DNA from: Volvariella volvacea V23
Lineage: Eukaryota > Basidiomycota > Agaricomycetes > Agaricales > Pluteaceae
Assembly (NCBI GenBank): GCA_000349905.1
Contig: KB722758.1
Span: 465,551-529,550 of the forward strand
Reading direction: 5' to 3'
DNA: 64,000 nt
The notes beneath the pieces were generated by a model. That model searched no databases. It was not told the DNA's origin and was given only the letters and a program-made list of their open reading frames with translations. The stretch's first letter is position 1. Each line of letters opens with the position of its first letter. Below are positions 13,331 through 26,457 of the stretch, piece by piece. The translations under genes and the position numbers were made by a program.

Positions 13331-13634
13331 CGGAAAAGACATTAAGTTCAGGACACCCTGCATCTATGCACCTGAGATGTTATCTCGTGCGATGTAACTA
13401 TCCTAAATTGCCCTAATACATTTGTAGATCCTTGTGGGCTCAAAGTCATGCAGACCATTCTAAATCTTGCCTTGAAGGCGTAGCTGACTAAGCGAGATGC
13501 CAAACCGCAGCCAAACATGGAACTGACGTCGCTCAGGGTTCGCAGGGAGGCTACAGTACATACCCTCTTTGACCCCGTCGCCAACCAACACGTCCTTTCC
13601 CCCCACATCCTTTCTTGCCTCGTTTGGACCTGAA
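13331..13634. promoter_or_regulatory. Upstream region of VPS35
   Basis: About 300 bp with no gene. The VPS35 frame stays open upstream to an earlier ATG at 13569, so part of this stretch may be coding. Confidence 0.35.
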
Positions 13635-16600
13635 ATGGCCACTCAACCAGCTGAAGAAGGCAAGCTCCTCAGTGAGGCCCTGAACACGGTCAAAATACAG
13701 GTGCAGCAGATGAAGAGATATCTTGTATGTATTTACTATCTTTGTTCAGCATGGAAATTATCGCCCGTCGCAATATTGAAACTCACAAGACTGCTAGGAA
13801 CTGGACCAACTCATGGATGCGTTGAAGAGTGCCAGTTTGATGCTGGCTGAACTACGGACGTCTTCATTGGCTCCGAAGCAATACTACGAGTTGTGTGCGT
13901 CACCTGTTCACATCCATTGACTTCACATTTAATCACGCGTGTAGATATGGCTGTATTTGATGCCTTGAGACACCTCTCCAACTATCTTTACGACGCACAC
14001 ACACAAGCTCGACATCATCTTGCCGACCTATACGAACTTGTACAATATGCTGGCAACATCGTTCCACGACTGTACCTAATGATCACCGTCGGCTCTGTCT
14101 ACATGTCGATCCCCGATGCCCCCATTAAAGAGATCATGAAGGATATGCTGGAAATGTCGCGAGGTGTTCTGCACCCTATCCGCGGATTGTTCCTGCGGCA
14201 TTATCTGAGTGGACAGACAAGGGATCACCTTCCTGTGGGACTGGAGCCTGGGTGAGTTTGATCTGTTGCAATGCCCTTCAGCTAACATTGGATCACAGCC
14301 CATCAGGAAACCTTCAGGACTCTATTGCCTTTGTCTTGACAAACTTTATTGAGATGAATAAACTCTGGGTGCGCCTGCAACACCAGGGACATTCAAGAGA
14401 CCGAGAGAAACGCGAAATGGAGCGGCGTGAACTCAGAATATTGGTTGGCACCAATCTTGTCCGGCTTAGCCAGCTCGATGGAGTCGACCTTGAGATATAT
14501 CAACGCACCATCCTACCAAGCATCTTGGAGCAAATTGTCAACTGCAAAGATGTCATTGCGCAGGAGTATTTAATGGAAGTGCTTATTCAGGTAAGTGACC
14601 CCTCGATGGCGAGAGTTGGAGCTGACACCATGCTCTAGGTCTTCACTGATGAATTTCACCTGCATACCCTGGGACCTTTCTTGTCCTCGACGGCGCAACT
14701 CCACCCAAAAGTCAACATCAAGAATATAGTGATTGCCTTGATCGATAGACTGGCTGCATATGCTGCTCGCGAGGCGGAAAGTGAAGATCCCGAGGAGACA
14801 AAGCGGCAGGAAGAAGCTGCTGCTAAACGCTTGGCAGAGAAAGTGAAGCTACAGAAGCAACGAGTACGAGAGAACGCATACCGGGCACAGTCACCCCCTG
14901 GCGAAGCTGGTGACTGGGGCACATTGGCAAGTCCGACATTCCCAAAAGAGACTCCAAACACAGAGGCTCCTCCAAATGGCACAGCAGAAGAAGCTGGGGA
15001 AACTGGTGGTAAAGGCAAGGAGAAGGAGGGCTCATCCATGCGGAAATTCCGAGGCATCCCGGAAAACGTTCAACTGTTTGAAGTTTTCTGGAAACAAGTT
15101 GTTGAGTTGATTAAGGTCGGTCCCATTCGAGCCCAGTATTGAGTGTTCAATGAACTTTACGCGGCACAGGCTCGACCAGACTTATCCATCCAAGATATCA
15201 CAGCACTCCTAGTCTCCCTGACCAATCTTTCTCTGAGCTGCTATCCCGATAGGTTGGAATATGTTGACCAGATTCTCGCTTTTGCTGCTGATAAGATCAA
15301 AGAATTTGCCGAAAAGTAAGTGCTGCATGTACTGAGTCTTGTTCCTGTCCGCCTCAACTCTATCCGTAGCCCTGACCTTCATGCGCAACAAACCACAGCG
15401 AATCTTGCCGCCTTGCTCGTCGCCCCCATCAATTCCTATCAATCCGTGCTTACTCTCCTAGCGATACCCAATTACGCCCCCCTACTTTCACGACAGCTGT
15501 TCTCCACACGACGATCAATAGCACATTCAATCATATCATCAGTGTTGAAAAATGAAACCGTTGTTGAGGCACCTGAAGACGTCGATGGGGTGCTGGAGTT
15601 ATGTCATGTCCTTATTAAGGACCAATCAGATGCTGCTGCCAGTGCGAAAACCCCCCCGAGTATTAAGGAGTCTCGCAAGCAAGGACCATACCTGGCGGAG
15701 AGAGAGGAGATGGCAGAGGAACAAGGATGGGTTGCAAGAATGGTGCACCTCTTTCGTTCGGAGAACCTCGACACACAGTTTGAGGTAAGTTATAGCGCCT
15801 CTACGCCCCCTTCTAGCCAATGAATCTTTTGTAGCTCCTGCAAATAGCCCGCAAGCACTTTGATGCGGGTGGAGAGAGAATGAGATTCACATTCCCTGCC
15901 CTCATTACCTCATCCATCAAGCTATGTCGACGCTATAAAATTCGGGAACATACGGTGAGTCCTGATTTTTCATATCACCATACTTTATGTACTGATGTAC
16001 CCAAATGGATAAAGGAGACGGATTGGCAAACGAAAGTTTCAACCATTCTGAAATTTGTCCGACAGTTAACATCAATACTGGCGACCCAAGTAGAAGCCCC
16101 ATCAATAGCGCTACGACTATTCCTGCTTGCTGCGCAAATCGCAGACGAGTGCGGATTTGAGGACCTCACTTACGACCTCTACGTTCAGGCCTTTAGCGTG
16201 TATGAGGACAGTATCTCGGAGTCACGCGCTCAATTGCAAGCAATTACTTTAATCATTGGAACTCTGGCAGGGGCAAAAGTATTCACAGTGGACAACTACG
16301 ATACCCTCATTACTAAGGCTGCACTGCATGGCGCAAAACTACTAAAGAAGAGCCATCAAGCCACAGCCGTCGGGTTGGCTAGTCATCTTTGGTGGCAAAA
16401 TAAGCCATCGGTACCAAGCACAGACGGCGACGAGAAGGCATCTGAAGCAAAGCCTCCACCTGCTGAGGGAAATCTCGATGGAAATGCCCCAGCGGTAGGA
16501 CTTAAAGCTTCTCCGCGTTCAACACATGAACTGACTCGGCCTGTAGTATCCCCACCAAGATAGCAAACGTGTATTGGAGTGTCTGCAGAAGGCATTGCGC

Positions 16601-17028
16601 ATTGCGCACTCTACAATCGAAGAAATCGTTACTGTACAATTGTATTGTGATACATTGGACCAGTATCTATATTATTTGGATCATGGCGCCCCAGCGGTAT
16701 GTCTCCCCCGGCCTCAAGTAAAATCTCACTGACACAAAGGAACAATACAATAAAGGTGGCGCCGAAGTTCGTTAATAGCCTCGTCGAGCTCATCACAGGA
16801 AACATTGATAACATCTCCTCACCTGACGTCCATCCGTCGCAGCGTGCGCCCCCAGGGTTAATCGAAGGCGTTCAAACCCCAGAAATGATCACTCGACATT
16901 TCCGCAATACACTAATGCACATTCAACGGAGGAAGAACGCTGTTCATGAGGACCCTCCTTCGGCTGATCCTCAGTGGGATGAAGTAGAGATTGTTGGTGC
17001 TCTTCTCAAGATGGGCATTTCACGATGA
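13635..17028 (+). CDS. VPS35: Retromer subunit Vps35
   Basis: Core cargo-recognition subunit of the endosome-to-Golgi retromer, an alpha-solenoid. Eleven exons: 13635-13724, 13798-13894, 13945-14251, 14299-14590, 14639-15115, 15170-15315, 15370-15784, 15835-15954, 16015-16494, 16547-16696, 16756-17028; about 948 residues. The N-terminus [20 protein letters not shown] and [10 protein letters not shown] bind Vps26 in the family. Conserved blocks include [32 protein letters not shown] and [15 protein letters not shown] charged insertion of about 90 residues ([17 protein letters not shown] onward) sits in the middle. An apparent frame break near 16,560 disappears once the intron 16495-16546 is removed. 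An in-frame ATG at 13569 would add 22 residues. Confidence 0.96.
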
Positions 17029-17333
17029 TTTGTGGACTAGGAAATAGCATCGTTTTATTGACTTGTTTTTTTTTAACTATTGTATCTTATGCCCCGGATT
17101 TTCTCACTTGTTATATGACTATTATTGGGAGCAGTAATGAGCCGGCTAGGCATGCTGTACAAGACTACTGACGGTTCCTATTAGCTCCCGCACTGCAAGT
17201 CTTCCTAAACCCTCAGAAGGCACACAGAAACCGGGACTTAGCATCAAAAACTTCAGAAAGTTCAATCCAGGAACACTACAATACGTCAAGAAAGTAAGGA
17301 AATCCTATGAGTTTATATCGATGTTGACATTTG
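17029..17333. terminator. Convergent 3' ends of VPS35 and FAD oxidoreductase
   Basis: About 300 bp between two stop codons. It must hold both 3' untranslated regions. A T-run at 17,067-17,075 is the only visible low-complexity signal. Confidence 0.35.
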
Positions 17334-19207
17334 TTACAGCAAAGAGGCGATTAGATTCTCGATTGTTGCCTTCTCCCATCGTTCTTCTGTCATCCTAAAA
17401 ACTTCTGGGAACCACGATTCTAACGCAGGCTCGATCTTGGGGTTAGCTGATATACCATCCGCGCTGCCGAGCACCATGTATGCTAGTGCTTTCGCACTCA
17501 ACCAAGCATGAACCATCCCTTCACCTGAAAACCCAGCAGCAATCCACTCCCCTGGGGCGCTGAGCGGTGTCTTGGCCCCTTCCTTGGCCCTTCCAGGTGA
17601 TGGAGGAATCCTGCCAGTAACTGAAGTCGGAATACGGCCAACCCAGGGGAGTCGATCCACAGAGACACCCAAGATCCCACCCCATACTGATTTGATTTCT
17701 TCCTTGGCTGTGCTATCATCGCTGTTTACAGTAAAATATTTCCCCAGCGCAGACCTGAGATATTCTTCGGTCGATCGATCCCAGGTACGATCGTCGGAAC
17801 TTCCAAATTCTGTTAGGATTGTCTCTACTTTGGAAAATCCACCGCCAAACATCAATTCGCCTTCAGAAGGTGGGTATATTGCCTTATCTCTATCGAATGA
17901 GGGACTATGGTTCCTTGCTGGCTGCTGTGTAAGGTAGTCGAAGAAATCTGTGTAGGATAGTGGGAAGAACGTGAAAGAGCGCTTCCCAGTCCATGAATCT
18001 TCCGAGACAGTTTTCTCGGAGGTTTTAACGTGCTGTTCTCCAAGACCGGGTCGGGGCTTTTGAGCGGTCATGCAAGCACGAGTCGGAACGATCTTCATTC
18101 GCATCCTAGGGAGGAGGTGTGAGGCCCATCCGTTAGTAGCGTGGATAACGTGTCTTGCTTTGATGTTGCCTCTAGGGGTGGTGACTGTATACCAATGAGA
18201 GTCAGCTGTATCAGGTGCGTATATCTCAGTTACAGGTGTTTTCGCAAAAAGATGAAAGCTGCATGGGATGAATTGCATTAGCTTATATGAGACATCAAGG
18301 GGTGCATAGTGACGAACTTGGGATAGGACTCCAAGAGTCGTGCTAGAATACCTGTGACTAGTCGATAGGGATGGACAGCACCTGCAGGACGGGAGATGCT
18401 ACCGACAGTCTTTGCCGAAAATTGTAGACTCTGGGATGAGGAAAAGTCAGGCAGGGCATACCTAAAGAACATGCAGAAGTACCTCAAGGCTCTCTCGCGT
18501 TTCGTATACGGAATAAGCCTCCTTCTCCGACGGTAGATCGTTCAGGTATCGAGCCAGTCTTCGCTTTGCGTCGGCGAAGGCACTCTTATTGTGATACACG
18601 TCAAACGTTTCGACACCCCTACACTGGGATTCCTCTAACAAGTCCTCTTCTTCCGCTACTGTCATTAATTCGCGAATATGTGAACGCCTGAAGTCCATAA
18701 TCTTCTTCGCTATTGAAGCACCATATGAATGAACAATCTCAACGTATTCTTGGTATAATGGAGGTGTTATGTGTCCGCCATTCCTGGGAAACCGACTTAG
18801 TACTCTCATCTTGTATAAGCGATCCTGACTGACCTCCCCGTTGCTCCTGAGCAGATCTCGCGAGCCTCGAGCATCACCACGTGTAACGATTCACCGTCCT
18901 TTGAATGCAAGTCATCGTAATCTAGCAAGGTTCTTGCAAATCCTGTACCAGTTATTCCACTTCCAATTATAACGACATCGGCGTGCTCGGGCAATTTTGA
19001 ATCCGGTGATGAACCATGCTCAGAAATAGGTGCTGATGGGACCAGCCAATATGGAGTACAGGGGTCTGGTACAGGGAGACCGGGAGACTGTTTAATCCGT
19101 TCGTTGAGTGCGTTGACAGAGGGAAACAGGAAGCATAGAATACGAAGGATTAACCGAATTATCAAGTTGCGAATAGTAAGCAGAGCGGACGAGGAAAGGG
19201 TCCTCAT
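17334..19207 (-). CDS. Membrane-anchored FAD-dependent oxidoreductase (DAO family)
   Basis: Flavoenzyme of the glycine/D-amino-acid oxidase (DAO) fold, with substrate unknown. Exons 19207-18834, 18783-18483, 18430-18294 and 18258-17334 give about 578 residues. A hydrophobic N-terminus (LIIRLILRILCFLF) suggests an anchor. The dinucleotide-binding site reads DVVIIGSGITGTGFA, followed by an acidic residue at the end of the second strand (VVMLEAREICSGATGRNGGH). The mid domain carries RPAGAVHPYRLV and VIHATNGWASHLLP. The C-terminal FAD contact is AAGFSGEGMVHAWLSAKALA. GFSGEGM is the expected substrate-side loop. The protein is longer than many DAO proteins because of the anchor and linker. Confidence 0.9.
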
Positions 19208-19475
19208 TCTTTGGGAAGCCGAGCCTCGGAATTAGATAAAAGGGTTTGCACTTTATATTCCGTGTAGCACTCGTGTAATATTGCCGTCTAAAAACAAGGT
19301 AGAGCCGTCACGATGAGACACAGAGAAGAGGGTTTAGACTTCTAGCCTCGATGTGTACTGTACTCACTTGTGTGTGTAGTAGTCTCACTAAGTATAGAAA
19401 TCGCACCACAGCACTTCGGCGTTACCGGTAACAAAAACATAGTACAGGAACAAACACAAATCGGCAAAAGCCGTA

Positions 19476-22400
19476 CTACGGTAGGTCAGTAGTACGCATG
19501 AACAGTTTCGCAATATCCTGCTGGAACCGGGCAAGGTAGGGTAGGAGATCCTGATCAGGAAGGGCCGAGTGATTCAGCACTTGGGCAAGCTGGTTTCTGA
19601 GCTGGTAGCATTGTCAGCGATATCTTCCCGGACTGCCTCATTCAATTTGTACCCGAAGAAGAGCCTTCCTTCTCATGGCAATTTTATTGCTTTCGCTTTG
19701 GGCCTCATCTTTTGTTTGCAACTTCGTGAGCAATTCTGCTACACGTTTACCCTCTATAAGAACGTCCTTTGGTAGGTCCGCGAGACGTGCAAGGTCGAGT
19801 CCTGGAGTGGGTTAGTAATCAATTTAGCGCTTATATCTATCACGCACCGTAGTGCTGCATATCCTCTGCGGCACCATCAATTATTCTGCCTCATAGAACA
19901 TGAAGGGCATGGGTCACGGTTCTTCATTGGCACTTACTTGTACCGAAAGGTCATGCCAAAATTTGCAGAGGTGGGACGAGCTCGCTAGAAAGTGTCAAAT
20001 CGCTACAAATACAAAAAGAGACAGACTACCTGAACGAGCAAGTGAAGGCTATGAATAAATAGTCAGAATCTTGTGTATCGATGGGAGTTAAAGACCTACT
20101 TGACCATAGTTGGCTGGCGAGACAGTGTCGTCGTTAATTCGCTAAAGTGACTGTAGATGACCTGAGCAAATAGGACGACTGACGCAGGATTGCTCACGTC
20201 GCAAAGAATACGAATGGCTGGAAAGGTTGATATCACCTGTCCTGGTTGTGATGTACGTATCCCGTACCTTTAGTGCTATCAATCCTTCTGCAATTGCATG
20301 AGAAATCCCAATGCCCTCTTGCGGAGATGTCCCCCGCCCGAGCTCATCAATAAGCACCAAAGACCTGGGTGACGCCAGTCCTATTCACGCCCTTAAGCGC
20401 AAAGAACGTGCAGGCAGCATTGCATGTAGAATACCTAGTATCATTGCGGATGACGCCATTTCATTCGCGAAGGTGCTAAGACCACGCTCTGGGTCATCGT
20501 CATTTGATAGGCGCGTCAAAAGGGCGTCATGAACACTAATAAAAGTGTCAGGTGAACCTTCAAAAGGCGAACAGGGTGAATTACCGAAAGCTTGCATATT
20601 CGGCGGGTACAAAGCAACCAGCCATAGCCATAACAATTAGAAGCCCGATTTGTCTCAAATACGTGCTCTTCCCTGTACACGATCCAGAACTGGACTCAGA
20701 ATAACTTGAACAAATGCATACCAGACATGCTATTGTTTTACGTGGTTGTCAAAACGAGCATGCAACACGGTCAATTTCTACTTACTTAGGTCCTTGAATC
20801 ATTTGAAATGAGGATGAATCGTCGCAATATACATCATTGGGTACCAAGGTCCCAGGTGGTTGAATTGTTTCCAAGATAGGATGTCGACCTGACTTGATAG
20901 CTAATGTGCCGGTGAATTCGGGCCTGCCTATACGAGTGTAAGAATCAGCGAGGTGATACACAAGTACCATACCGTAGTTTCTCACTAAAAGTGCAAATCG
21001 TGAGAAATTTTGGGAATGTAAGAGTGAGTAGTCTTACTGATGGAAACGTGTGCAAATGACCAGAGCATGTCGACCAACGCCACCTAACTTCTATTTAGCA
21101 TGAATCATACTCTAAATCAGAGAATTACCGCTTCAGAGGCCTTGTACAATGCTCCGATATGATGAACAATTTTTCCTAATAGCTCTTGAATGATTCTAAA
21201 AGCAAAAATTGGCAGTCTCACAATTTAAGGATACAACCCACATACTTCTCGCTCAAGATCAAAGTCTCATCGAGAGCATCTCTCATTCTGGCATTCATCT
21301 TTTTCTGTAATAACTCAAAGTCGGTATATCTCTAGTTGGGGAATAGCTGGTGTACTTGCCAACTCAATACTAGTGAATGTCACTCTCCCGCGCCTTGCAG
21401 AGGCGTTAATGAATTCATCCGGCAAATCTGACTCATCGAGGTCTGATTTCTTCAACGCAAATACAAATCCAGTCTCTTGATAAACGAGGACAAGAGGCAG
21501 ATTGTAACGTTCTGTTAACATCTTACTGAGCTCGTAAATGTCCCCAACGTTTTCTTTATAAGTCTCGCGAGCAACGTCCAGGAGGCGATTTTGATTGGCC
21601 TAATCAGAATAAGTAAAAAGGGGCAGTGCAGTCTTAGTGCGAACCACCGACTTTGACTGCATAAACGCGTGCATTGACAGCGCCAATTCCTCCCTGATAT
21701 CGTCTTATACTTGAGTCCAGAAACATGTAATTCAACTCTTACCTTATTCGACACCCCTCCTTCGTTGAGACTCGAACACACAAGGGAACCAATCAGCTCG
21801 AGCCTGTCATCCGAGATCATCTAGCACGTTGATAAGTTAACTTATGGGCCCATAAGTAATGGTTGTATACCTCATGGATGATCTGCAAGAGCTGAGATTG
21901 ACTGCCTTCCAGGGACTCTCGCAGCGCTTCTAGGTTTTTTATCACAGTTCGCAAATTCAATATCTGTGCAACCCGAGCAGTGGCTGGTTTTACACTATTA
22001 AGGGTACGAGTTTCTGAAGAAGCTAACTTTGATCTTGTGGTTCAGTGACGGGTAATATGGAGTAGGAGCGAGCTGGGACCTACAGAGGCTATAATCTTAT
22101 CGAAATCCATTTTGTTCAACATCTTTAAAGCGTCTTTAATGCCGTTGAATTTATCTTCGGAGCGGATAAGTTCTACCACAGGTTTAGTGAATGGGTAAGC
22201 TTGATGGGTTTTCAAACCTTGCACAACGTCTAGACGGGCATCAATAGCACTGTTTACTAGAAGATTATGAGAGCCGATTCCATCCTCCAAGACGAAATTT
22301 CAAACATACGAGTAATTGGGGATACTAAGTTCACCCTCAGAAGCCGGCTTGCCATCGCTGTGTAAGTGTGATTTAGTATCCTGTGGAAATCAAGATAAAG

Positions 22401-23363
22401 TTAGTAGCAAAAGAATTCAACGACTGGCAACGTACCCAAACAAGGACCGACTGGACTTCTTGTTGGCCAGATTCTCGACGAGCTCAAGATTTTTGGCAGT
22501 TTCTGGGTCGATCATCATGGTACCGTCGACGGGTTTGTAACGAATTCGCAAGGAAGCAGGAGAGAACCGCGTATTTAGCTTCAACTCCGCATACTTGAAT
22601 AATGCGCAAGCAGCGCATAAAGCATAATACCTGAAAGAGCGAGGTCCTTGTGATGACTACTAAGCGGCACCGAGAAGGCTCACTTATTCGTGACCGCGAT
22701 GAGGGTTCCTGCATGTTCGTCATCTTCAACGCATAATTGCAATACGAAGTCAAGGCCTTGATAGACTTCAATTAACACTTCGCAGGAGGTTGTTAGAACA
22801 AGGTTTCTTATTTCTTACCACCAACATCGTTCCAAAACCGTCTACCGATCGGTTCTATATGCACATTTGGAAATTCTTCGCGCATATATTCCACCAAAAC
22901 CGAGTCCATAGCTTGTCGCCTCCTCGAATTGATGGTATTACTTGTGGAAATTAGCGCTGCAGTTGCGTCCGTGTTAGAAATAGATGTATCTGGGACGAGA
23001 ATGAGGCATGGGTTGTGTATATGCATTTGGTGAAGGGTTTTGACGTAGGTTTGGCAATCTGCCAACTGGATATACTCGGCACTCAGGAATGAATATAGGC
23101 GATGATGGATCCAGGCTTACTTGAACGAGGTTGACTTGACCAGTGTCCCTGTCGAGGGCAGCAAGACCGACTTCGCGTCCTATGCCGCGGCCTTCAATGA
23201 CAGCGACGACATAGGAGCTTTCGTATCTAGTGGAAACAGCGGTGACTGGTCGACCTGTGGTGGGCCGGGCTGTGGTAGGTCGAGACTGAGCAGGCCAGAG
23301 ACGACCAGTTGAAGGTCTTTGCATGGGGTAGGTAATACTCGAGGATGATGGCCTCAGTGGCAT
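19476..23363 (-). CDS. MSH4: Meiotic MutS homologue Msh4
   Basis: MutS-family protein that stabilises meiotic crossover intermediates with Msh5. It is spread over many short exons. Readable parts in order: a Thr/Pro/Arg-rich N-tail, [20 protein letters not shown], the connector [39 protein letters not shown] and core helices. The ATPase domain carries [29 protein letters not shown] (followed by the Walker A region) and [14 protein letters not shown]. Its Walker B is [20 protein letters not shown], with signature [15 protein letters not shown]. The last exons read [19 protein letters not shown] and end MRTTDLP. No N-terminal mismatch-binding domain is visible, which fits Msh4 rather than Msh2, Msh3 or Msh6. 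Start chosen at the ATG after which the family similarity begins. Confidence 0.93.
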
Positions 23364-23552
23364 GGATGTACAAATGATGAGTTGATGGGAGAGGCAAGTG
23401 AATGAGGTGCGCCAGTCGCGATCGACCCCATTAGGTTGCAATTAAATTTACATCAATAGGCCTCTTCTGTACAAACCTTGCGCAATGCACCATCTAACTA
23501 AATAGCAGTAATACACAATACCCAAAAACGTTGGAGCAGGCAAGACACACCG

Positions 23553-25531
23553 CTACGAAGTATCCATTTGGGTATCATCCGCTACAGTCGAGTTCGGAGT
23601 AGTTGAGTCTCCGCTCTCCCTGCGGCCCACGTAACAGCCTAATTCCTTACTCCAAACATACTCGTGCTTCAATATTTGTGTCAGAATGCGGAAAGCCCGT
23701 GAATCTGCATACGGGACACCACTCCGCGGGTCTTTGTATTTTGCTGGTAGGCCTGTAATAGGACAAACAGGCTGGGGTCGGGCTAGGTTTCCTTCCAGTA
23801 AGTGGCCAAGTTTTGTGATCCGTGCATTAGATACGCACCTAAAGGCCTACCTTTTCCAATGTAAACCTTAATCTCTTCCCAATTGACATGTTCACCAAAC
23901 ATTGCGCGCATAGTTTGTCCCCATGGTGGCTTAGATACTCCATCGCGCTGATTTAGCTCGTGCACTATGTAATTCTTCTCGACCGTTTCTATACGTTCAA
24001 TAGGAGCTGGCGTTGCGGTAGGTGCCGGCGATGGCGATGGTGGGATCTCAACTGAAATCATTCTCTGAATAGGACCTGGTGCAGCAGTTGTTGCTGCCAT
24101 CGCTGGTGCTGAAGTAGCTATCACTGGTTTTTGCGTGACGTTAACCGTATTGATTGCAATTGGAATGACGGGAGCAGGGGTTGTACTGGGCGCTGATGTA
24201 CCGGTGCTTGTGTCCTTACTAGGTGTGTGGGTGGTAATTGTTTGTGTGCTTGTTGTAGCAGTTGTAGGCATTGTAACTGCGCTTGCAGGCTGTTGTTTAT
24301 TTGTTGCTAGACTAGATGTATAGGCAGTGCTTCCACTGGCGGTAGAAGCAGCATAATAAGATGAGGCGTATGGATAAGATCGTGCATAAGCGCTATAATA
24401 GGCTGCTTGACTGTAAGGCACGGAGCCGGTTGCTGCGTTATAGGCACCATATGTGTAGGCGTAAGGTGATCGCGGCACCATGGATATTGATGTCGGATTT
24501 AGATTGACCAGAGCTGGAGGTGTGCTTGCTGGTGCTACAGGAGGTGGTGGCGGCGGTGATGGTTGTTCAACTACTTTGACTTTCTCAACCCTACTTATCC
24601 ACCGTAGAACAGGTCCCTCAATTGCAGTCCGAACAACTCTTGCGCGTTTCCGTTTCTCTTCTTCTAGCTGAAGGTAATCACGGTGTTGTGCAAGATTACC
24701 CTCTTCATTGTCCAAGGCACGAGCGATAAGCTCTGCTTGTGTGAGTACCTTGACATCAGTTTTTGGTTTCTTCGGTGCGATTGCTGCCTGATTTCAATGA
24801 GACATTATTGGCAGATCAAGTACCAGAAAGCTGACCTTTTTCCCAGACTCCTGAATCCTCTGAACTGTTGCGGTCGTGTTTAGGACTGTATGCGACCTCT
24901 GACTCTTTCTCTTCGATCCGGGCAACCGACCCACAGCATCTTTGGCTTCCGCAAGCTCAGAGTTAAGAGTGCTATCAACCGTAACACGTGGTTTGGGTTT
25001 CGGCTTTGGCGGTTCAACGACGGCCTGGGGGTTGAACGTCGCCTTATGTCTCTCATGTGCTGCTTGCGTTACACGCTCAAGTTTTGACCGTGCTTGCTTG
25101 AGGGATAAATATTGGGAAATGAGATTATAACACTCCAGGATGATACACACCTTCCTCGCATAGCGTTCCTCGGCTTCGACTTCCTTTTCTGCAGCTTGCT
25201 CGTCCACTTCAGCAGCAGCTTCTTCGTCTGTACTGGCAAAATCCGACTCAAACATGTCCTCCTCCTCTAAGCAGTGGGTAAGAAGGCAAGGTGCTACAAA
25301 GAAAGGGAGTGCCTACCTTTGTCGTTAACAAAGTCGACATCGTCCTCAGCATCCTTGTTTAGGTCCTCAATAGAGATTTCAGCCAAAACTGCAGCCATTC
25401 TGAGCTCGTGAATGTCAGGCATGAGGCAACTAGTGAATTAAAGGGGAGATATACCTATTGCCGGCAGTACTCCGTTTCGACCTTCGGGTTGCTAGGTTCC
25501 CAACAGTATCTGTCATTTCTGTATCTGCCAT
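23553..25531 (-). CDS. VPS72: SWR1/NuA4-type chromatin factor YL1/Vps72
   Basis: H2A.Z-handling subunit of the SWR1 chromatin remodeller. Exons 25531-25455, 25399-25317, 25266-25151, 25096-24836, 24787-23851, 23782-23553; about 567 residues. The first exon ends in RRSKRSTAGNR, and the next continues MAAVLAEI, the family N-terminus. An acidic stretch (EEEDMFESDFASTDEEAAAE) is the histone-binding segment. Helical QAELIARALDNEEGNLAQH follows. A long low-complexity Thr/Ala/Tyr linker sits in the middle. The YL1_C domain ends the protein: KNYIVHELNQRDG, then CPITGLPAKYKDPRSGVPYA. It is divergent from a mitochondrial ribosomal gene with only 152 bp between start codons. Confidence 0.93.
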
Positions 25532-25683
25532 GCTACGAATTACTTAGAGGACGAGCGTTAATGCGGTCGAAGGGTCGAATTCGGAGCTAACGCCTTTGAG
25601 GGAAAATACAGGTAAACAACGCCATCACGAAATTGGCCCGGGTTTGCTCCTCGTCAGATTGACTCCTTCTAAGAAAGCTCAAA
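25532..25683. promoter_or_regulatory. Short bidirectional promoter VPS72 / mitochondrial ribosomal protein
   Basis: Only 152 bp separate the two divergent start codons, so both genes must use overlapping control sequence. No motif can be assigned by eye. Confidence 0.45.
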
Positions 25684-26309
25684 ATGAGTCGCAAGGCCAA
25701 GCTAGCTCAAGCAGGACCCTCAAGACTTTCAACGATACTTGCTCATCTCAATGCTTCTCCCCAGCTATCCCTACCACACGTGAAGGCTCTGAGGTTGAGC
25801 TTGGCTTACAAGAACGACCACTTTGGCGCGAGGTAAGTCTCGTATTCTTTGTCAGGATGAGATTTTGACTTATGAGTCCTTTGATAGACATTTCGTGAAG
25901 GAGGATTTGCCGAGGATACGTTTCGCCAATCCGAATTTGGAAATACAAGTGGACCGAGTGAAGAAGTCCGCGAATGAACATTGGAGACCGGTTATGGAGA
26001 TTGTCACAAGTGCGTATTATCTTCCCCTTGCGTGTAAAATACTATTTACAACGAGAAACTCCTGCAGACACTGGTAGCTCACATGTCATCAATATGGAAG
26101 AAAAGTGGTCGACGACAATAACCCGGGAGCTCATGGACTTGGGTGGAGGGTCACAATGGGCAACATGGAAGGCAGATCGATTGGAGAATAAGGAACCCCT
26201 TTTGCCTGGTGAACAGAATGAAAAGCCTGTTGGACGACGGTCATCCCAGGGACTACCCACTCTGAAAGAGTTTAGAGCCGCTCGGACACGGCAGAGCGCA
26301 TCAGCATAG
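25684..26309 (+). CDS. MRP49: Mitochondrial ribosomal protein, L51/S25/CI-B8 domain (Mrp49/mL61-like)
   Basis: Small thioredoxin-like ribosomal protein of the mitochondrial large subunit. Exons 25684-25832, 25888-26009 and 26068-26309 give about 170 residues. The diagnostic block HFVKEDLPRIRFANPNLEIQ is the L51/S25/CI-B8 signature: a short strand, then the conserved Leu-Pro-Arg-Ile-Arg and Asn-Pro. The N-terminus is basic (MSRKAKLAQAG), in keeping with mitochondrial import. The C-terminal extension with EFRAARTRQSASA is less conserved. The choice between Mrp49 and other members of this domain family rests on length and the HFVKE-LPRIRFANP pattern, so the symbol is tentative. Confidence 0.78.
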
Positions 26310-26457
26310 ACGACCATAAAATATATTTATTCCCAGTGCCGAATATTTGAATTAATTATGCTGTCTTCCATTCCATGGTGCCAGCCATGATGATATATGG
26401 GGCGTTCAAGTCATATTATTGGTGCTGTACATAGCAGATAATGTTGAGACATGACGG
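26310..26457. terminator. Convergent 3' ends
   Basis: About 150 bp separate the mitochondrial ribosomal gene stop and the GET2-like stop. It holds both 3' ends; AT-rich stretches are present but no element can be assigned. Confidence 0.3.

Noticed and set aside
16545..16570. Apparent frameshift and stop in VPS35
   Set aside because: Removed by a canonical 52-nt intron (16495-16546) that restores the conserved [14 protein letters not shown] block.
24135..24671. Plus-strand open frames rich in Val/Gly/Ala
   Set aside because: Antisense shadows of the low-complexity linker of VPS72.
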